Of a DNA stretch of 10,546 nucleotides, positions 1-7,616 are shown piece after piece. The DNA is from Deferribacteres bacterium JdFR-76. GTDB lineage: Bacteria > Zhuqueibacterota > JdFR-76. Both the position numbers and the translations under genes were made by a program. Every line of letters starts with the position of its first letter. The stretch's first letter is position 1. The stretch is from NCBI GenBank assembly GCA_002011685.1, contig MTOL01000383.1:8669-19214 (forward strand), given 5' to 3'. The notes below the pieces were generated by a model. That model had not been told where the DNA came from and ran no database searches. It saw only the letters and a list, made by a program, of their open reading frames with translations.

Positions 1-2534
1 TTCCAGATATGACGTAAATACTCCAGCTGGGCCAGCAGAGCCCGCTGATGGTCAAGTACCAAAAGAGCAGCCCCGATGATCACCGCGGGCAACAGAAAAG
101 TCAGGACAGGAGCCCAGGGCGAACTGCGGCCAAAAACCGTGCGCACCCCGCGCCAGACACGGTAAATAAACCAGAGGACAAACAGCCCAAAAAGAAACGC
201 CAGAGGAATTCGGAGCGCTGCTATGCCCACCATCCGTACCAGCACCAGAGCAACCGGATAAAGAAACAGAAAAACGCTGGATTCCCATATAACCAGTGCC
301 ATGCTGTTTCGGAAAAGCAAGCGCTGGCGCAAAACCACCGAAAGAATATGCACATAAAGCCCAAACAGAAAAAACGCTACTCCAAAAAACAGGGTTGCCC
401 CGGCGATCCCCAAAATCGGATTCCAGGACATGGAAATAAACCACCGGTTCACCGTTTCAGTGGGTGCAATTTCGGCCAGAAAGAAATCAAAGACGGGATG
501 GCGCCGCAGGTAGTAGGCCACGGATGCCACTGTCATCCCCAGAACGGTGGAAATATTTATCAGAAGCAGATAGGTATGGAACTGCGGCACTTTCCGGCGC
601 TCTTTAAGCTCGATCCGGAAGCCGAAAGGCCGCACCAGAATGCGCACAATGTTTCCCCGCAGGCGATGATCCCGCCGGAAGTAGTACAAAAACACAATTA
701 GGAACGCAAATCCCCAGAATAGAAAGAGCTGCTCGCCCGCTTCTGGCTGAATTTCCTGAAACTCAAACTGAACCCCCTGGTTGCGGTTCAAATCGCGGAG
801 GACATTCCACGCCATTCGCGTCTCCCCCCGGGCATCCGCAAGTCCGAAAGGCAAAAAGCGCGGCGAACCGGAATAATAGGCCATGGTGCTGGGATAAACG
901 CACCTGAAATCGTACAGGCTGGAGAGTACATAACCCAGAGTAGGCCGTTCCAGGATTCGTTGAATGGCCGTCTTCAGATAATAGGCCTGCTGAACCTCAA
1001 ACCGGGACAGGTTCTCGGCGTCTCTCCGGAAAGGGATAAAAGGAGCATAGACGTCTCCAATCAGCAAGGGTAGATCCGGGTGAGACACCACCCATTCGGA
1101 AATCCACCAGTCCCAGTGCAGCAGCCAGCGGTACGTGAGGTTGATGGTTAGAAAATCCAGCGGTAGCTCAATGGCCATACTGCTCTGGTTGCGGATGCCG
1201 GCGGTAACCAGGATTCCCGGATGATCGGCCAGAGCCTGGCGCATGGCGCGGATGAAACGTACGCTTTCTGGCACTTGAATATCGTATCCTTCTCCGAGAT
1301 CAATGGCTATCACTGACGGGAAAACAGAGACGGTCTGAACCAATTCCCGGACAATACCGGCAGCGGCCCTTTGGTACTCCTCATTTTTTAGCACCCGGGC
1401 GGGTACGTTCCATACCGGCAGACGGACAATCTGCAGCAATCCCATGGAATCGGCCTGGGCAAGGCTACGCATGGGCGGAGGATAAAACCAGGAAACCAGG
1501 TTCAGTCCCAGCTCCCGATAATGATTCAAATAAGGCACAATGGAACGGGAATCCAACCAGTGCAAGCTATCCTCCACAAAAGTGGCCCCGCGCAGCACCA
1601 CAGGTTCGGCGTTCCAGTACAGACGACCGTTCTCCAGATGAATGTGGCGTAAAGCGAAACGGCCGTTCCATGCATCCAGCAATTTCGAAAGTCCGGTAGC
1701 CGATTGCAAACTTACCCGGAACGGGTAAAAGCGGCGGGCTTTTGGCTCCCACCACTGCGGATTCTGCAAAACAAGGGTGTCCTGGAAACTGTATACGCCC
1801 TCTTCAGACAGTGTGATCATTTTTTCCACACGGGCAATGCGCAGGGTAGGCATTTGCGGATGGTACACATCCAGTCTGAGCCGGAAAATGTCCCGGACAT
1901 TTCTGCCAGTACTTATTCCTTCTCCAGCAACAACCTGAATCTGTACAGCCAGTTTCACATTTTCTTTGAAGATTTCAAGAAGCGATACTTTCACATCTGT
2001 TACAGCAACCGGAGGAAGTGCATAAAGCGTAACACTGCGGTAAATACCGCGGATAATTTCCGGTTGAAACAGTGCCCGTTCCAGAGGAATGGACTTCGCT
2101 GAAAGCCGGGTAGAAAGCTCCACTTCGAGCCTGTTTGCCTGTCCCGGGCGCAGGATTCCGGCCGGGATGCGGATCAACAAAGGCGGTCCACCATACGGGC
2201 GGGAAGCTAGAAACTGACCGTTCAGTTTGACCAAACAGCCATAACCAATGCCCTCGAAAACTAGCAGAAACTGGCGCCCTGCCCATTCACGCGGAACGGT
2301 AAAAGACCTGCGGAAAAGATACTCTCCCGAATGCAGGAACGGCGCCGGGATCCTGATCTCCCGCCAGTTTTTTCCTTTCTTGGGTCGGAACTGCCAGCCT
2401 CCATCGAGAGAAACAGAAGGACGGAATTTGGAAAAAAACCAAAAAGAAGCGGGCGATATCTCCTGACCACGCCCGCTCCGTAAAGAGAGGAGAAAAAAAA
2501 CTCCTGCCGCCAATAAAAGGCACTTTTTACCCAA
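1..2534 (-). CDS. Secreted GH2-like (glycosidase-fold) protein with C-terminal polytopic membrane domain, partial at 3' end
   Basis: One minus-strand frame is open from 2534 to the left edge with no stop: 844 codons are seen and the C-terminus is missing. The start is a TTG at 2534-2532, preceded at close spacing by AGAGGGAG and followed by a typical signal peptide (KK, then a Leu/Ala/Phe-rich core, about 24 residues). Residues about 40-170 look like a GH2 N-terminal jelly-roll: DGGWQF at 44-49, an FTVPREWAG strand, an LVKLNG segment, and GIYRSVTLY from 163. An Ig-like stretch follows. From about 295 comes a TIM-barrel-like region with WNAEPVVLRG near 308-316. Where GH2 enzymes carry LGNE and an SE(F/Y)G-type nucleophile motif, this protein has LGEG (413-416) and IGDVY (Asp494). 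Six or so hydrophobic helices follow, near 603-620, 655-676, 707-735, 745-768, 770-793 and 805-823. I infer a membrane-anchored, glycan-binding or glycosidase-like protein facing the periplasm. Enzyme activity is doubtful. It is transcribed divergently from the thiamine operon. Confidence 0.8.
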   Translation of the reverse strand, partial: MGKKCLLLAAGVFFLLSLRSGRGQEISPASFWFFSKFRPSVSLDGGWQFRPKKGKNWREIRIPAPFLHSGEYLFRRSFTVPREWAGRQFLLVFEGIGYGCLVKLNGQFLASRPYGGPPLLIRIPAGILRPGQANRLEVELSTRLSAKSIPLERALFQPEIIRGIYRSVTLYALPPVAVTDVKVSLLEIFKENVKLAVQIQVVAGEGISTGRNVRDIFRLRLDVYHPQMPTLRIARVEKMITLSEEGVYSFQDTLVLQNPQWWEPKARRFYPFRVSLQSATGLSKLLDAWNGRFALRHIHLENGRLYWNAEPVVLRGATFVEDSLHWLDSRSIVPYLNHYRELGLNLVSWFYPPPMRSLAQADSMGLLQIVRLPVWNVPARVLKNEEYQRAAAGIVRELVQTVSVFPSVIAIDLGEGYDIQVPESVRFIRAMRQALADHPGILVTAGIRNQSSMAIELPLDFLTINLTYRWLLHWDWWISEWVVSHPDLPLLIGDVYAPFIPFRRDAENLSRFEVQQAYYLKTAIQRILERPTLGYVLSSLYDFRCVYPSTMAYYSGSPRFLPFGLADARGETRMAWNVLRDLNRNQGVQFEFQEIQPEAGEQLFLFWGFAFLIVFLYYFRRDHRLRGNIVRILVRPFGFRIELKERRKVPQFHTYLLLINISTVLGMTVASVAYYLRRHPVFDFFLAEIAPTETVNRWFISMSWNPILGIAGATLFFGVAFFLFGLYVHILSVVLRQRLLFRNSMALVIWESSVFLFLYPVALVLVRMVGIAALRIPLAFLFGLFVLWFIYRVWRGVRTVFGRSSPWAPVLTFLLPAVIIGAALLVLDHQRALLAQLEYLRHIW

Positions 2535-2607
2535 AATGCTCCCTCTGATAAACGCGTGATTCCTGGACAAAATACCGGGATCTGCACTCCGCTCACTCTT
2601 TCTGCAA

Positions 2608-2636
2608 AATGTAATAAATCCGCCCTGAAATTACAA
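2608..2636 (-). promoter_or_regulatory. Candidate sigma70-like promoter for the GH2-like gene
   Basis: Read on the minus strand, TTGTAA (2636-2631) and TACATT (2613-2608) are separated by 17 nt, each matching 4 of 6 consensus bases. They would start transcription near 2601, leaving a leader of about 67 nt before the TTG start at 2534. The hexamers are imperfect and the call rests on spacing and location only. Confidence 0.35.
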
Positions 2637-2652
2637 CCTCATTTTGGAGCAG

Positions 2653-2697
2653 CCGAAAAACCTTTTTTTGCCGGTGGCAAAAATGCCATCTTTTCGG
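2653..2697. repeat. Nested palindrome in the divergent intergenic region
   Basis: An outer 7-bp inverted repeat, CCGAAAA (2653-2659) with TTTTCGG (2691-2697), encloses a perfect 8-bp hairpin, TTTTTGCC (2665-2672), loop GGT, GGCAAAAA (2676-2683). An alternative stem, TGGCA (2675-2679) with TGCCA (2684-2688), shares bases with the inner hairpin, so two folds compete. The element lies between the two divergent candidate promoters. It could be a protein-binding site, or a bidirectional terminator-like hairpin because the arms are T- and A-rich. I cannot choose between these from sequence alone. Confidence 0.5.
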
Positions 2698-2721
2698 AGG
2701 GGGTAGGGGTAGCATTTTTTG

Positions 2722-2749
2722 TTGCAAAAGTCGAAAATTTGAATACATT
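2722..2749 (+). promoter_or_regulatory. Candidate promoter of the thiamine operon
   Basis: TTGCAA (2722-2727) and TACATT (2744-2749) are 16 nt apart. The predicted transcription start, about 2756, lies 10 nt upstream of the first P1 base pair of the TPP riboswitch, which is where a promoter is required. The -10 hexamer is the same weak TACATT seen in the divergent promoter candidate. Other hexamer pairs in this AT-rich stretch cannot be excluded. Confidence 0.4.
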
Positions 2750-2765
2750 CTCAATATCAGAAAAA

Positions 2766-2860
2766 GGTTGCCGTAGGGGTGCTCCGGGCCGAACAACCGG
2801 AGCTGAGAGCATACCCTTCGAACCTGATCCGGGTAATACCGGCGTAGGGAACGGCAAACC
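2766..2860 (+). ncRNA. TPP riboswitch (THI element)
   Basis: The conserved THI-box blocks occur in the right order: GGGGTGC (2776-2782), GCTGAGA (2802-2808), ATACCCTT (2811-2818), GAACCTGATC (2820-2829), GGGTAATACC (2831-2840) and GCGTAGGGAA (2842-2851). Stem P1 is GGTTGCCGT (2766-2774) with ACGGCAAACC (2851-2860), with one bulged A. P3 is CTCCGG (2782-2787) with CCGGAG (2797-2802). This aptamer binds thiamine pyrophosphate. The following T-run hairpin and the thiamine genes downstream indicate control by premature termination when TPP is plentiful. Confidence 0.97.
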
Positions 2861-2882
2861 TGACAGAAAGTGCGATTGTCAG

Positions 2883-2921
2883 AAGCCACCTTTCCCTACG
2901 GCGGAAGGTGGCTTTTTTTTT
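2883..2921 (+). terminator. Rho-independent terminator acting as the riboswitch expression platform
   Basis: A perfect 10-bp stem, AAGCCACCTT (2883-2892) with AAGGTGGCTT (2905-2914), is followed by nine T residues (2913-2921). It ends about 30 nt before the receptor start codon, so termination here would silence the operon. The 12-nt loop is complementary to both halves of the riboswitch around P1: CCCTACGGC (2894-2902) to GCCGTAGGG (2770-2778), and TTCCCTACG (2892-2900) to CGTAGGGAA (2843-2851). This gives a ready antiterminator. A 6-bp hairpin, CTGACA (2860-2865) with TGTCAG (2877-2882), sits between aptamer and terminator. Confidence 0.93.
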
Positions 2922-2952
2922 GGAGACAAAGTAAAAATGGGAGGAGATGGCC

Positions 2953-5418
2953 ATGAGGAGGTTCCTATATATTGCACTGACTTTTGTCAGCCTCGTCCTG
3001 ACAGGGCGCGCTGAGGTTCTGGAAAAGGGAACAATCCAGGGCCAGGTGGTGGCAGAAGACAACGGGCTTCCTTTGGCAGGAGCCAATATCCAGGTAGAAC
3101 AGACTGTTTTGGGTACGGCTTCCGATCCGACCGGTCATTTTGTGCTGAATCGCCTTCCCTACGGTACCTACCGGTTGAAAGTCTCCTACGTGGGTTTCAG
3201 CACGCGGTGGGTCGAAGTTACACTTGACCGGCCACTTGTTCGTATTACCGTGCGCCTGACCCGGGAAGTCTTGACCGGGCCGGTGGTAACGGTGGTTGCC
3301 ACACGGGCCAAAGAAGGCGTTACACCGGTGACATTTTCGACCATCGGTGAAAAAGAATTGCGGCAGCGCTACCTGCTGGAAGATGTACCTCAGCTTCTTT
3401 CGGAACTGCCGGGCATTACATTCTACTCAGAGAACGGCAACGGCCTGGGATACAACTATCTGAGCATCCGCGGATTCGATCAGCGGCGGATCTCCGTGAT
3501 GATTAACGGGATCCCTCAAAATGACCCCGAGGACCACAATGTGTACTGGATCGATTTTCCCGATTTGACGGCTAACGTCCAGAGTTTTCAGGTTCAGCGG
3601 GGTGCTGGAATGGCCTTTTACGGCCCCGCTGCCATCGGCGGGTCCATAAACATCGAAACATTGTTCTTTTCGCCCAACCGCTACTTTCGCGGATTTTTTG
3701 GAGCAGGGAGTTTTAATACGCGCAAATTTTCGGCCGCCTTCAACAGCGGGTTAATTGCCGGCAAGTACATCCTCTTTGCGCGCATTTCAAACATCAAGAG
3801 CGATGGCTACAGGGACCGCGCCTGGGTAAACTTTTGGAATTATTTTCTTGGTGGAATGTATTACAGCAAAAAGCATATTGTACGGGTCCACATGTATGGA
3901 GGTCCCATTGAGGACGGGCTGGCGTACTACGGCATTCCCAAATTTGCCAACCGGGTTGACTCACTGCGGACGAAGAACTTCAGTTATTGGGGACTTACAG
4001 AGGATGGTCGCTCTCTTGCTTATTACGCCGAACGCCGTTCCGATGAAATCGAAAACTTCAACCAACCACACTTCGAAATTTTGCACGAGTATCGAATCAG
4101 AGAAAACGTTGTCTTTCATAATAATCTATTTTTCATCCGCGGTTACGGCTTTTTTGACTATGACGGAAGCTGGGGCACGCCAGCCTATTTCCGCCTCACT
4201 CCTCAATTCGGCTACAATGTAACAGAAATCCCTTCTGATGCGCTCATCCGGGCTTATGTCGATAACAAACAGGGGGGTTGGCTACCTCAGCTGGTCATCC
4301 GGCATGTGCGGGGCGAACTGATTGCCGGTGCAGAATTCCGCATCCATCGTTCGCTACACTGGGGCCGCCTTCAGAAAGGAACGGGCCTTCCCCCAGAAGT
4401 GGTAGGTGACAATGCCAGGCGTTACTACGAATATAAGGGAGCGAAAGACATCTTCTCGGCCTATCTCCATACAACCTACCAGGCCTCTCCCAGGGTTCTA
4501 ACAATGCTGGACCTTCAGTACGCCTTTAAGCGGTACCGCCTCTACGATGAAAAATTTGTGGGAACCCGATTCGCCGTACCGTACCATTTCGTCAATCCTC
4601 GTTTCGGCCTGAACGTGCAGCTCAGGAAAAATCTCCGCTCCTACATCAATATTGCCTATACGAGCCGGGAACCGCGGCTTAAAAATCTCTACGACGCAGC
4701 CGAATCCAGTACGCCACCCGAATGGGGAGCCGTCGTGCCTCAATTCGAAACGAATCCGGACGGCACCTACAATTTCAGCAAACCGCTGGTGAAACCCGAA
4801 CACTTGACCGACATTGAAGTTGGACTGGACTATCGTACTTCCCGATTTTCGGTCACGCTCAACTTTTTCTATATGGACTTCCGAGATGAGATCATCAAAA
4901 AAGGCGGACTGGACCGGTTTGGCCAGCCACGCACCGGTAATGCCGAACGAACACTTCACCAAGGCGTGGAACTTGCTTTCCGCTGGAGGTGGCTCCCCCA
5001 GCTCGCCATTTCCGGCAACCTAATGTGGAGCCAGAACAAACTGGTAAAATACACCATCTACAGAAGCGACGGGTCGCCGGTTTCTCTAGACGGAAATCCC
5101 ATTGCCGGGTTTCCTGGAGTCGTGGCCAACCTGCGAATCACCTATGAATGGAAAAATCTTTACCTATCTCTTCTGGCCCAGCACGTAGGGAAGCAGTATA
5201 CCGACAACTTCAAAAATGAAGAGAACACGGTCGATCCCTACACGGTTTTCCACTTGAATTTCAAGTACCGGTTGCGTTTTTTGGGATTGGAAGAGCTGGC
5301 TGTGCAGGGAAAGGTTCAGAACCTGTTTAACCGGCGGTACCTGATGTACGGAGTGGACGAACAATTTTTCCCTGCGGCCACCCGGAACGCTTTTGTGGGC
5401 CTGCAGTGGGAATTTTGA
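2953..5418 (+). CDS. TonB-dependent outer-membrane receptor, probable thiamine/thiamine derivative uptake
   Basis: This 821-residue protein has a signal peptide (MRRF, a hydrophobic core, a likely cut after GRA near residue 20). A carboxypeptidase-regulatory-like beta domain follows at about 26-103 (IQGQVVAEDNGLPLAGANI, then YGTYRLKVSYVGF). Next are a short linker with VVTVVATRA, a TonB plug at about 120-236 (LLSELPGITFY, LSIRGFDQRRISVMINGIP, QRGAGMAFYGPAAIGGSINI) and a 22-strand-type barrel ending in an aromatic residue (GLQWEF). I choose the ATG at 2953 over the in-frame ATG at 2947 because GGAGGAG (2940-2946) has a 6-nt spacer to 2953 but touches 2947. It is first in the operon behind the TPP riboswitch and is followed by thiamine pyrophosphokinase, so the substrate is inferred to be thiamine, its phosphates or a precursor. 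The family assignment is firm; the substrate comes from context. Confidence 0.93.
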   Translation: MRRFLYIALTFVSLVLTGRAEVLEKGTIQGQVVAEDNGLPLAGANIQVEQTVLGTASDPTGHFVLNRLPYGTYRLKVSYVGFSTRWVEVTLDRPLVRITVRLTREVLTGPVVTVVATRAKEGVTPVTFSTIGEKELRQRYLLEDVPQLLSELPGITFYSENGNGLGYNYLSIRGFDQRRISVMINGIPQNDPEDHNVYWIDFPDLTANVQSFQVQRGAGMAFYGPAAIGGSINIETLFFSPNRYFRGFFGAGSFNTRKFSAAFNSGLIAGKYILFARISNIKSDGYRDRAWVNFWNYFLGGMYYSKKHIVRVHMYGGPIEDGLAYYGIPKFANRVDSLRTKNFSYWGLTEDGRSLAYYAERRSDEIENFNQPHFEILHEYRIRENVVFHNNLFFIRGYGFFDYDGSWGTPAYFRLTPQFGYNVTEIPSDALIRAYVDNKQGGWLPQLVIRHVRGELIAGAEFRIHRSLHWGRLQKGTGLPPEVVGDNARRYYEYKGAKDIFSAYLHTTYQASPRVLTMLDLQYAFKRYRLYDEKFVGTRFAVPYHFVNPRFGLNVQLRKNLRSYINIAYTSREPRLKNLYDAAESSTPPEWGAVVPQFETNPDGTYNFSKPLVKPEHLTDIEVGLDYRTSRFSVTLNFFYMDFRDEIIKKGGLDRFGQPRTGNAERTLHQGVELAFRWRWLPQLAISGNLMWSQNKLVKYTIYRSDGSPVSLDGNPIAGFPGVVANLRITYEWKNLYLSLLAQHVGKQYTDNFKNEENTVDPYTVFHLNFKYRLRFLGLEELAVQGKVQNLFNRRYLMYGVDEQFFPAATRNAFVGLQWEF

Positions 5419-5504
5419 TCCCTGGCGTGAAAGAAAGAGAGAAATTTCTGGGCCCAGGTTTTTTCCCATCCCGGGTCCGTCTTTAAAAAACATGGAGGCA
5501 AACC

Positions 5505-6134
5505 ATGGTGGGTCAGGCGCTCCTCTTCCTTAATTCGGAACCGCCTCCGCGGTCCAAGTTTGAGAAGCTGTTGCCGGGGCGTATGATTCTCTGCGCCGAT
5601 GGGGGGGCCGATCGGGCCCTATCGCTTGGTGTCGAACCCGATTTCGTGATCGGCGACCTGGACTCCCTTTCTGGTCAGGCACGGCAGCGATTGCAGCCAG
5701 AGCAGCTTATCCGGCGGCCGGACCAGAATTCATCGGATCTGGAAAAGGCCCTGGAATTCGCCCTGGATCGGAAGATCACCGAGGTTACCGTCATCGGCGT
5801 GGGAGGAGGACGCCTGGACCACCAGCTGTTTAATCTGCATGTTCTGGAACGGTATTCGCAGGTCATGGACATTCGCTGTATGGATTCGGGAGGATCCGGA
5901 TTTTTTCTCCGCGGATCGGTGCAGCTAATCTGTCAGCCCGGTGAAACCATCACACTGATGGCCTTCCGCCGCGCTTCGGGGATCACCACATCCGGACTGC
6001 GCTGGAACGTGCACAACGCCACATTTGAATGGGGCGTACGCAATGGGCTTAGCAACGAAGCCGCAGACCGCAGTGTAACCATTTCTGTCAAGGAGGGATC
6101 TCTTTTTGTTTACCGGGTCGGTGTCTGGTGCTAA
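5505..6134 (+). CDS. thiN: Thiamine pyrophosphokinase
   Basis: This 209-residue cytosolic enzyme transfers pyrophosphate from ATP to thiamine, giving TPP and AMP in one step. Family motifs are intact: CADGGAD (30-36), PDFVIGDLDS (45-54, acidic metal and nucleotide residues Asp51 and Asp53), DQNSSDLEKAL (73-83) and the GGGRLDHQLFN block with Arg103, Asp105 and His106. The C-terminal beta domain carries the SGLRWNV and NGLSNEA segments typical of the thiamine-binding half. Length is normal for bacterial TPK. The ATG at 5505 has GGAGG at 5494-5498. It lies 86 nt after the receptor gene and its 3' end overlaps the next gene by 29 nt. A one-step kinase beside an importer indicates salvage of intact thiamine rather than the ThiE/ThiL route. 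Confidence 0.96.
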   Translation: MVGQALLFLNSEPPPRSKFEKLLPGRMILCADGGADRALSLGVEPDFVIGDLDSLSGQARQRLQPEQLIRRPDQNSSDLEKALEFALDRKITEVTVIGVGGGRLDHQLFNLHVLERYSQVMDIRCMDSGGSGFFLRGSVQLICQPGETITLMAFRRASGITTSGLRWNVHNATFEWGVRNGLSNEAADRSVTISVKEGSLFVYRVGVWC

Positions 6135-7509
6135 ATTTACCCAATTTGACCTCCTGGCCCTGGCCGGGTATCTGGCGGTTTTGGTGGTTCTTGGCTGGCG
6201 CCGTGGGAAAACCGGCAGGGACCCAATAACTTCCGCCGAAGAATACCTGCTGGCAGGCCGCCGCCTTTCGCTTCCAGCTTTTGTAGCCTCCCTGGTTTCT
6301 ACCTGGTATGGTGGCATTCTTGGCGTTGGAGAATTCAGCTATCGCTTCGGGATAGCAAACTGGGTAGTATTCGGGCTGCCCTACTATCTGTATGCGGCTT
6401 TCTTCGCCCTATTTTTGGCCGAAAAGGCCCGCAAAATCGGAGTTTTTACCATCCCGGATCAACTGGAACGGCATTACGGAAAAAATGCGGCCCTTGCCGG
6501 CTCCCTGTTTCTTTTCATCCTAACCCTACCCGCTCCATATTTGCTAATGTTGGGAATTTTCCTCCGCTTTTTCTTGGGTATCCCGCTATGGACGGGCATT
6601 TTTTTCTCCGGCCTTTTTTCCCTGGCCTATATCTACCGCTCCGGCCTGAGGGCCGTGGTTCGGACCGACGTCTTTCAGTTTGCCCTGATGTATGCCGGTT
6701 TTGCGGCTTTAGTCACAGGGGCGGTGCTTCAATCCGGGGGTCTGCCCTTCCTACGCAGTCACACGCCAGGACTCCACTGGCAATGGTCAGGGGGCCTTCC
6801 GTGGCAGTATATCCTGGTGTGGTACGTGATTGCCTCCACAACGCTGATCGATCCCAATTTTCACCAGCGCTGTTATGCAGCCCGGACGCCGGACACCGCC
6901 CGCCGGGGCATTTTTCTTTCCATCCTTTTCTGGGCTCTGTTTGATTTTTTGACCACCACAGCAGGCCTGTATGCCCGGGCGATGTTCTCGGAGCTGGAAA
7001 TTCCGGCCGAAAGCTATCTCCGTCTGGGAATGGAAGTGCTTCCGCCCGTGATCCGGAGTTTCTTCTGGCTCGCCATTCTCGCAACCATTATGTCCACTCT
7101 TGACTCCTTCCTTTTCGTCTCGGCCATCAGTCTGGGCCGCGATTTCTTCGAACGGATAAGAAAACCGAAGCTATCCGGAGACCGGCCTGTGTCCTACACC
7201 CGTGCCGGCATGGGCATTACCCTGCTGGTATCCGTTGTGCTGGCAGTCTGGACTCCTTCCGTTGTGGATCTGTGGTACCAGCTGGGGAGCGTGGCAACTC
7301 CGGCCCTTCTTTTTCCGCTGCTGGCCAGCTTTTCAAGGAAGAAATACAGCAGGGTTCTGGCTGGCATCAGCATCACTGGAAGCGGGGGACTCTCTCTGGT
7401 CTGGATGGTCCTTTCCCAAGTCCAAGGCCGTCCGCTTTTGGGAATTGAACCCATCCTTCCCGGACTTCTTTTTTCGGCCATTGTCTGGAAACTGGGCTGG
7501 CGGCGATAG
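6106..7509 (+). CDS. Sodium:solute symporter (SSS) family permease, probable thiamine or thiamine-precursor transporter
   Basis: This is an inner-membrane protein of 467 residues with about 12-13 hydrophobic helices. SSS-family hallmarks are EEYLLAGRRLSLPAF near the N-terminus, GLRAVVRTDVFQ (180-191) and the ATIMSTLDS block, in which S330-T331-L332-D333-S334 sits where the Na2 sodium site is in this LeuT-fold family. The likely start is a TTG at 6106, with AGGAGGG (6091-6097) 8 nt upstream; a GTG at 6121 is an alternative. Starting at 6106 overlaps the kinase gene by 29 nt, which suggests translational coupling. Operon position behind the TPP riboswitch points to thiamine, or a pyrimidine/thiazole moiety, as substrate. 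The family also carries proline, pantothenate, sugars and others, so the substrate is inferred from context only. Confidence 0.9.
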   Translation: MFTGSVSGAKFTQFDLLALAGYLAVLVVLGWRRGKTGRDPITSAEEYLLAGRRLSLPAFVASLVSTWYGGILGVGEFSYRFGIANWVVFGLPYYLYAAFFALFLAEKARKIGVFTIPDQLERHYGKNAALAGSLFLFILTLPAPYLLMLGIFLRFFLGIPLWTGIFFSGLFSLAYIYRSGLRAVVRTDVFQFALMYAGFAALVTGAVLQSGGLPFLRSHTPGLHWQWSGGLPWQYILVWYVIASTTLIDPNFHQRCYAARTPDTARRGIFLSILFWALFDFLTTTAGLYARAMFSELEIPAESYLRLGMEVLPPVIRSFFWLAILATIMSTLDSFLFVSAISLGRDFFERIRKPKLSGDRPVSYTRAGMGITLLVSVVLAVWTPSVVDLWYQLGSVATPALLFPLLASFSRKKYSRVLAGISITGSGGLSLVWMVLSQVQGRPLLGIEPILPGLLFSAIVWKLGWRR

Positions 7510-7587
7510 CATCGCAGAAACGTTTGTCGGCAGCCGGAATTGTCCGGTGAAATAGAAGGCTGTTTCCATTTCTCTTCCAAATTCCTC

Positions 7588-7616
7588 TTGAGAATTTGCG
7601 CCGGAATGGCTATACT
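7588..7616 (+). promoter_or_regulatory. Strong sigma70-like promoter for the NhaC-family gene
   Basis: TTGAGA (7588-7593) and TATACT (7611-7616) are separated by exactly 17 nt, 4/6 and 5/6 matches to the consensus hexamers. Transcription would begin near 7623, about 136 nt before the ATG at 7759. The gene is therefore likely its own transcription unit, separate from the thiamine operon that ends at 7509. Confidence 0.6.

Noticed and set aside
48..701. Plus-strand open frame of 217 codons
   Set aside because: It lies opposite the continuous GH2-like frame (1-2534, minus). Its translation is rich in Gln, Lys, His and Pro with no fold or membrane pattern, which is typical of an antisense shadow.
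1704..2102. Plus-strand open frame of 132 codons
   Set aside because: It is antisense to the jelly-roll and Ig-like part of the minus-strand gene, has no ribosome binding site and no recognisable motif.
2556..3014. Plus-strand open frame of 152 codons across the intergenic region
   Set aside because: It runs through the palindrome, the riboswitch and the terminator, and into the receptor gene in another frame, so it cannot be a normal gene.
4498..4962. Minus-strand open frame of 154 codons inside the receptor gene
   Set aside because: Shadow of the beta-barrel coding sequence. The plus-strand frame has clear family signatures throughout.
5448..5490. GGGCCC-rich palindromes and T/A runs between the receptor and kinase genes
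   Set aside because: No hairpin with a proper loop followed by a T-run can be drawn, and the genes make sense as one operon.
7531..7562. Hairpin GCCGGA-ATTG-TCCGGT with an alternative CAGCC/GGCTG stem, possible terminator of the thiamine operon
   Set aside because: The stems are short and mutually exclusive and only three T residues follow, so it is too weak to call.
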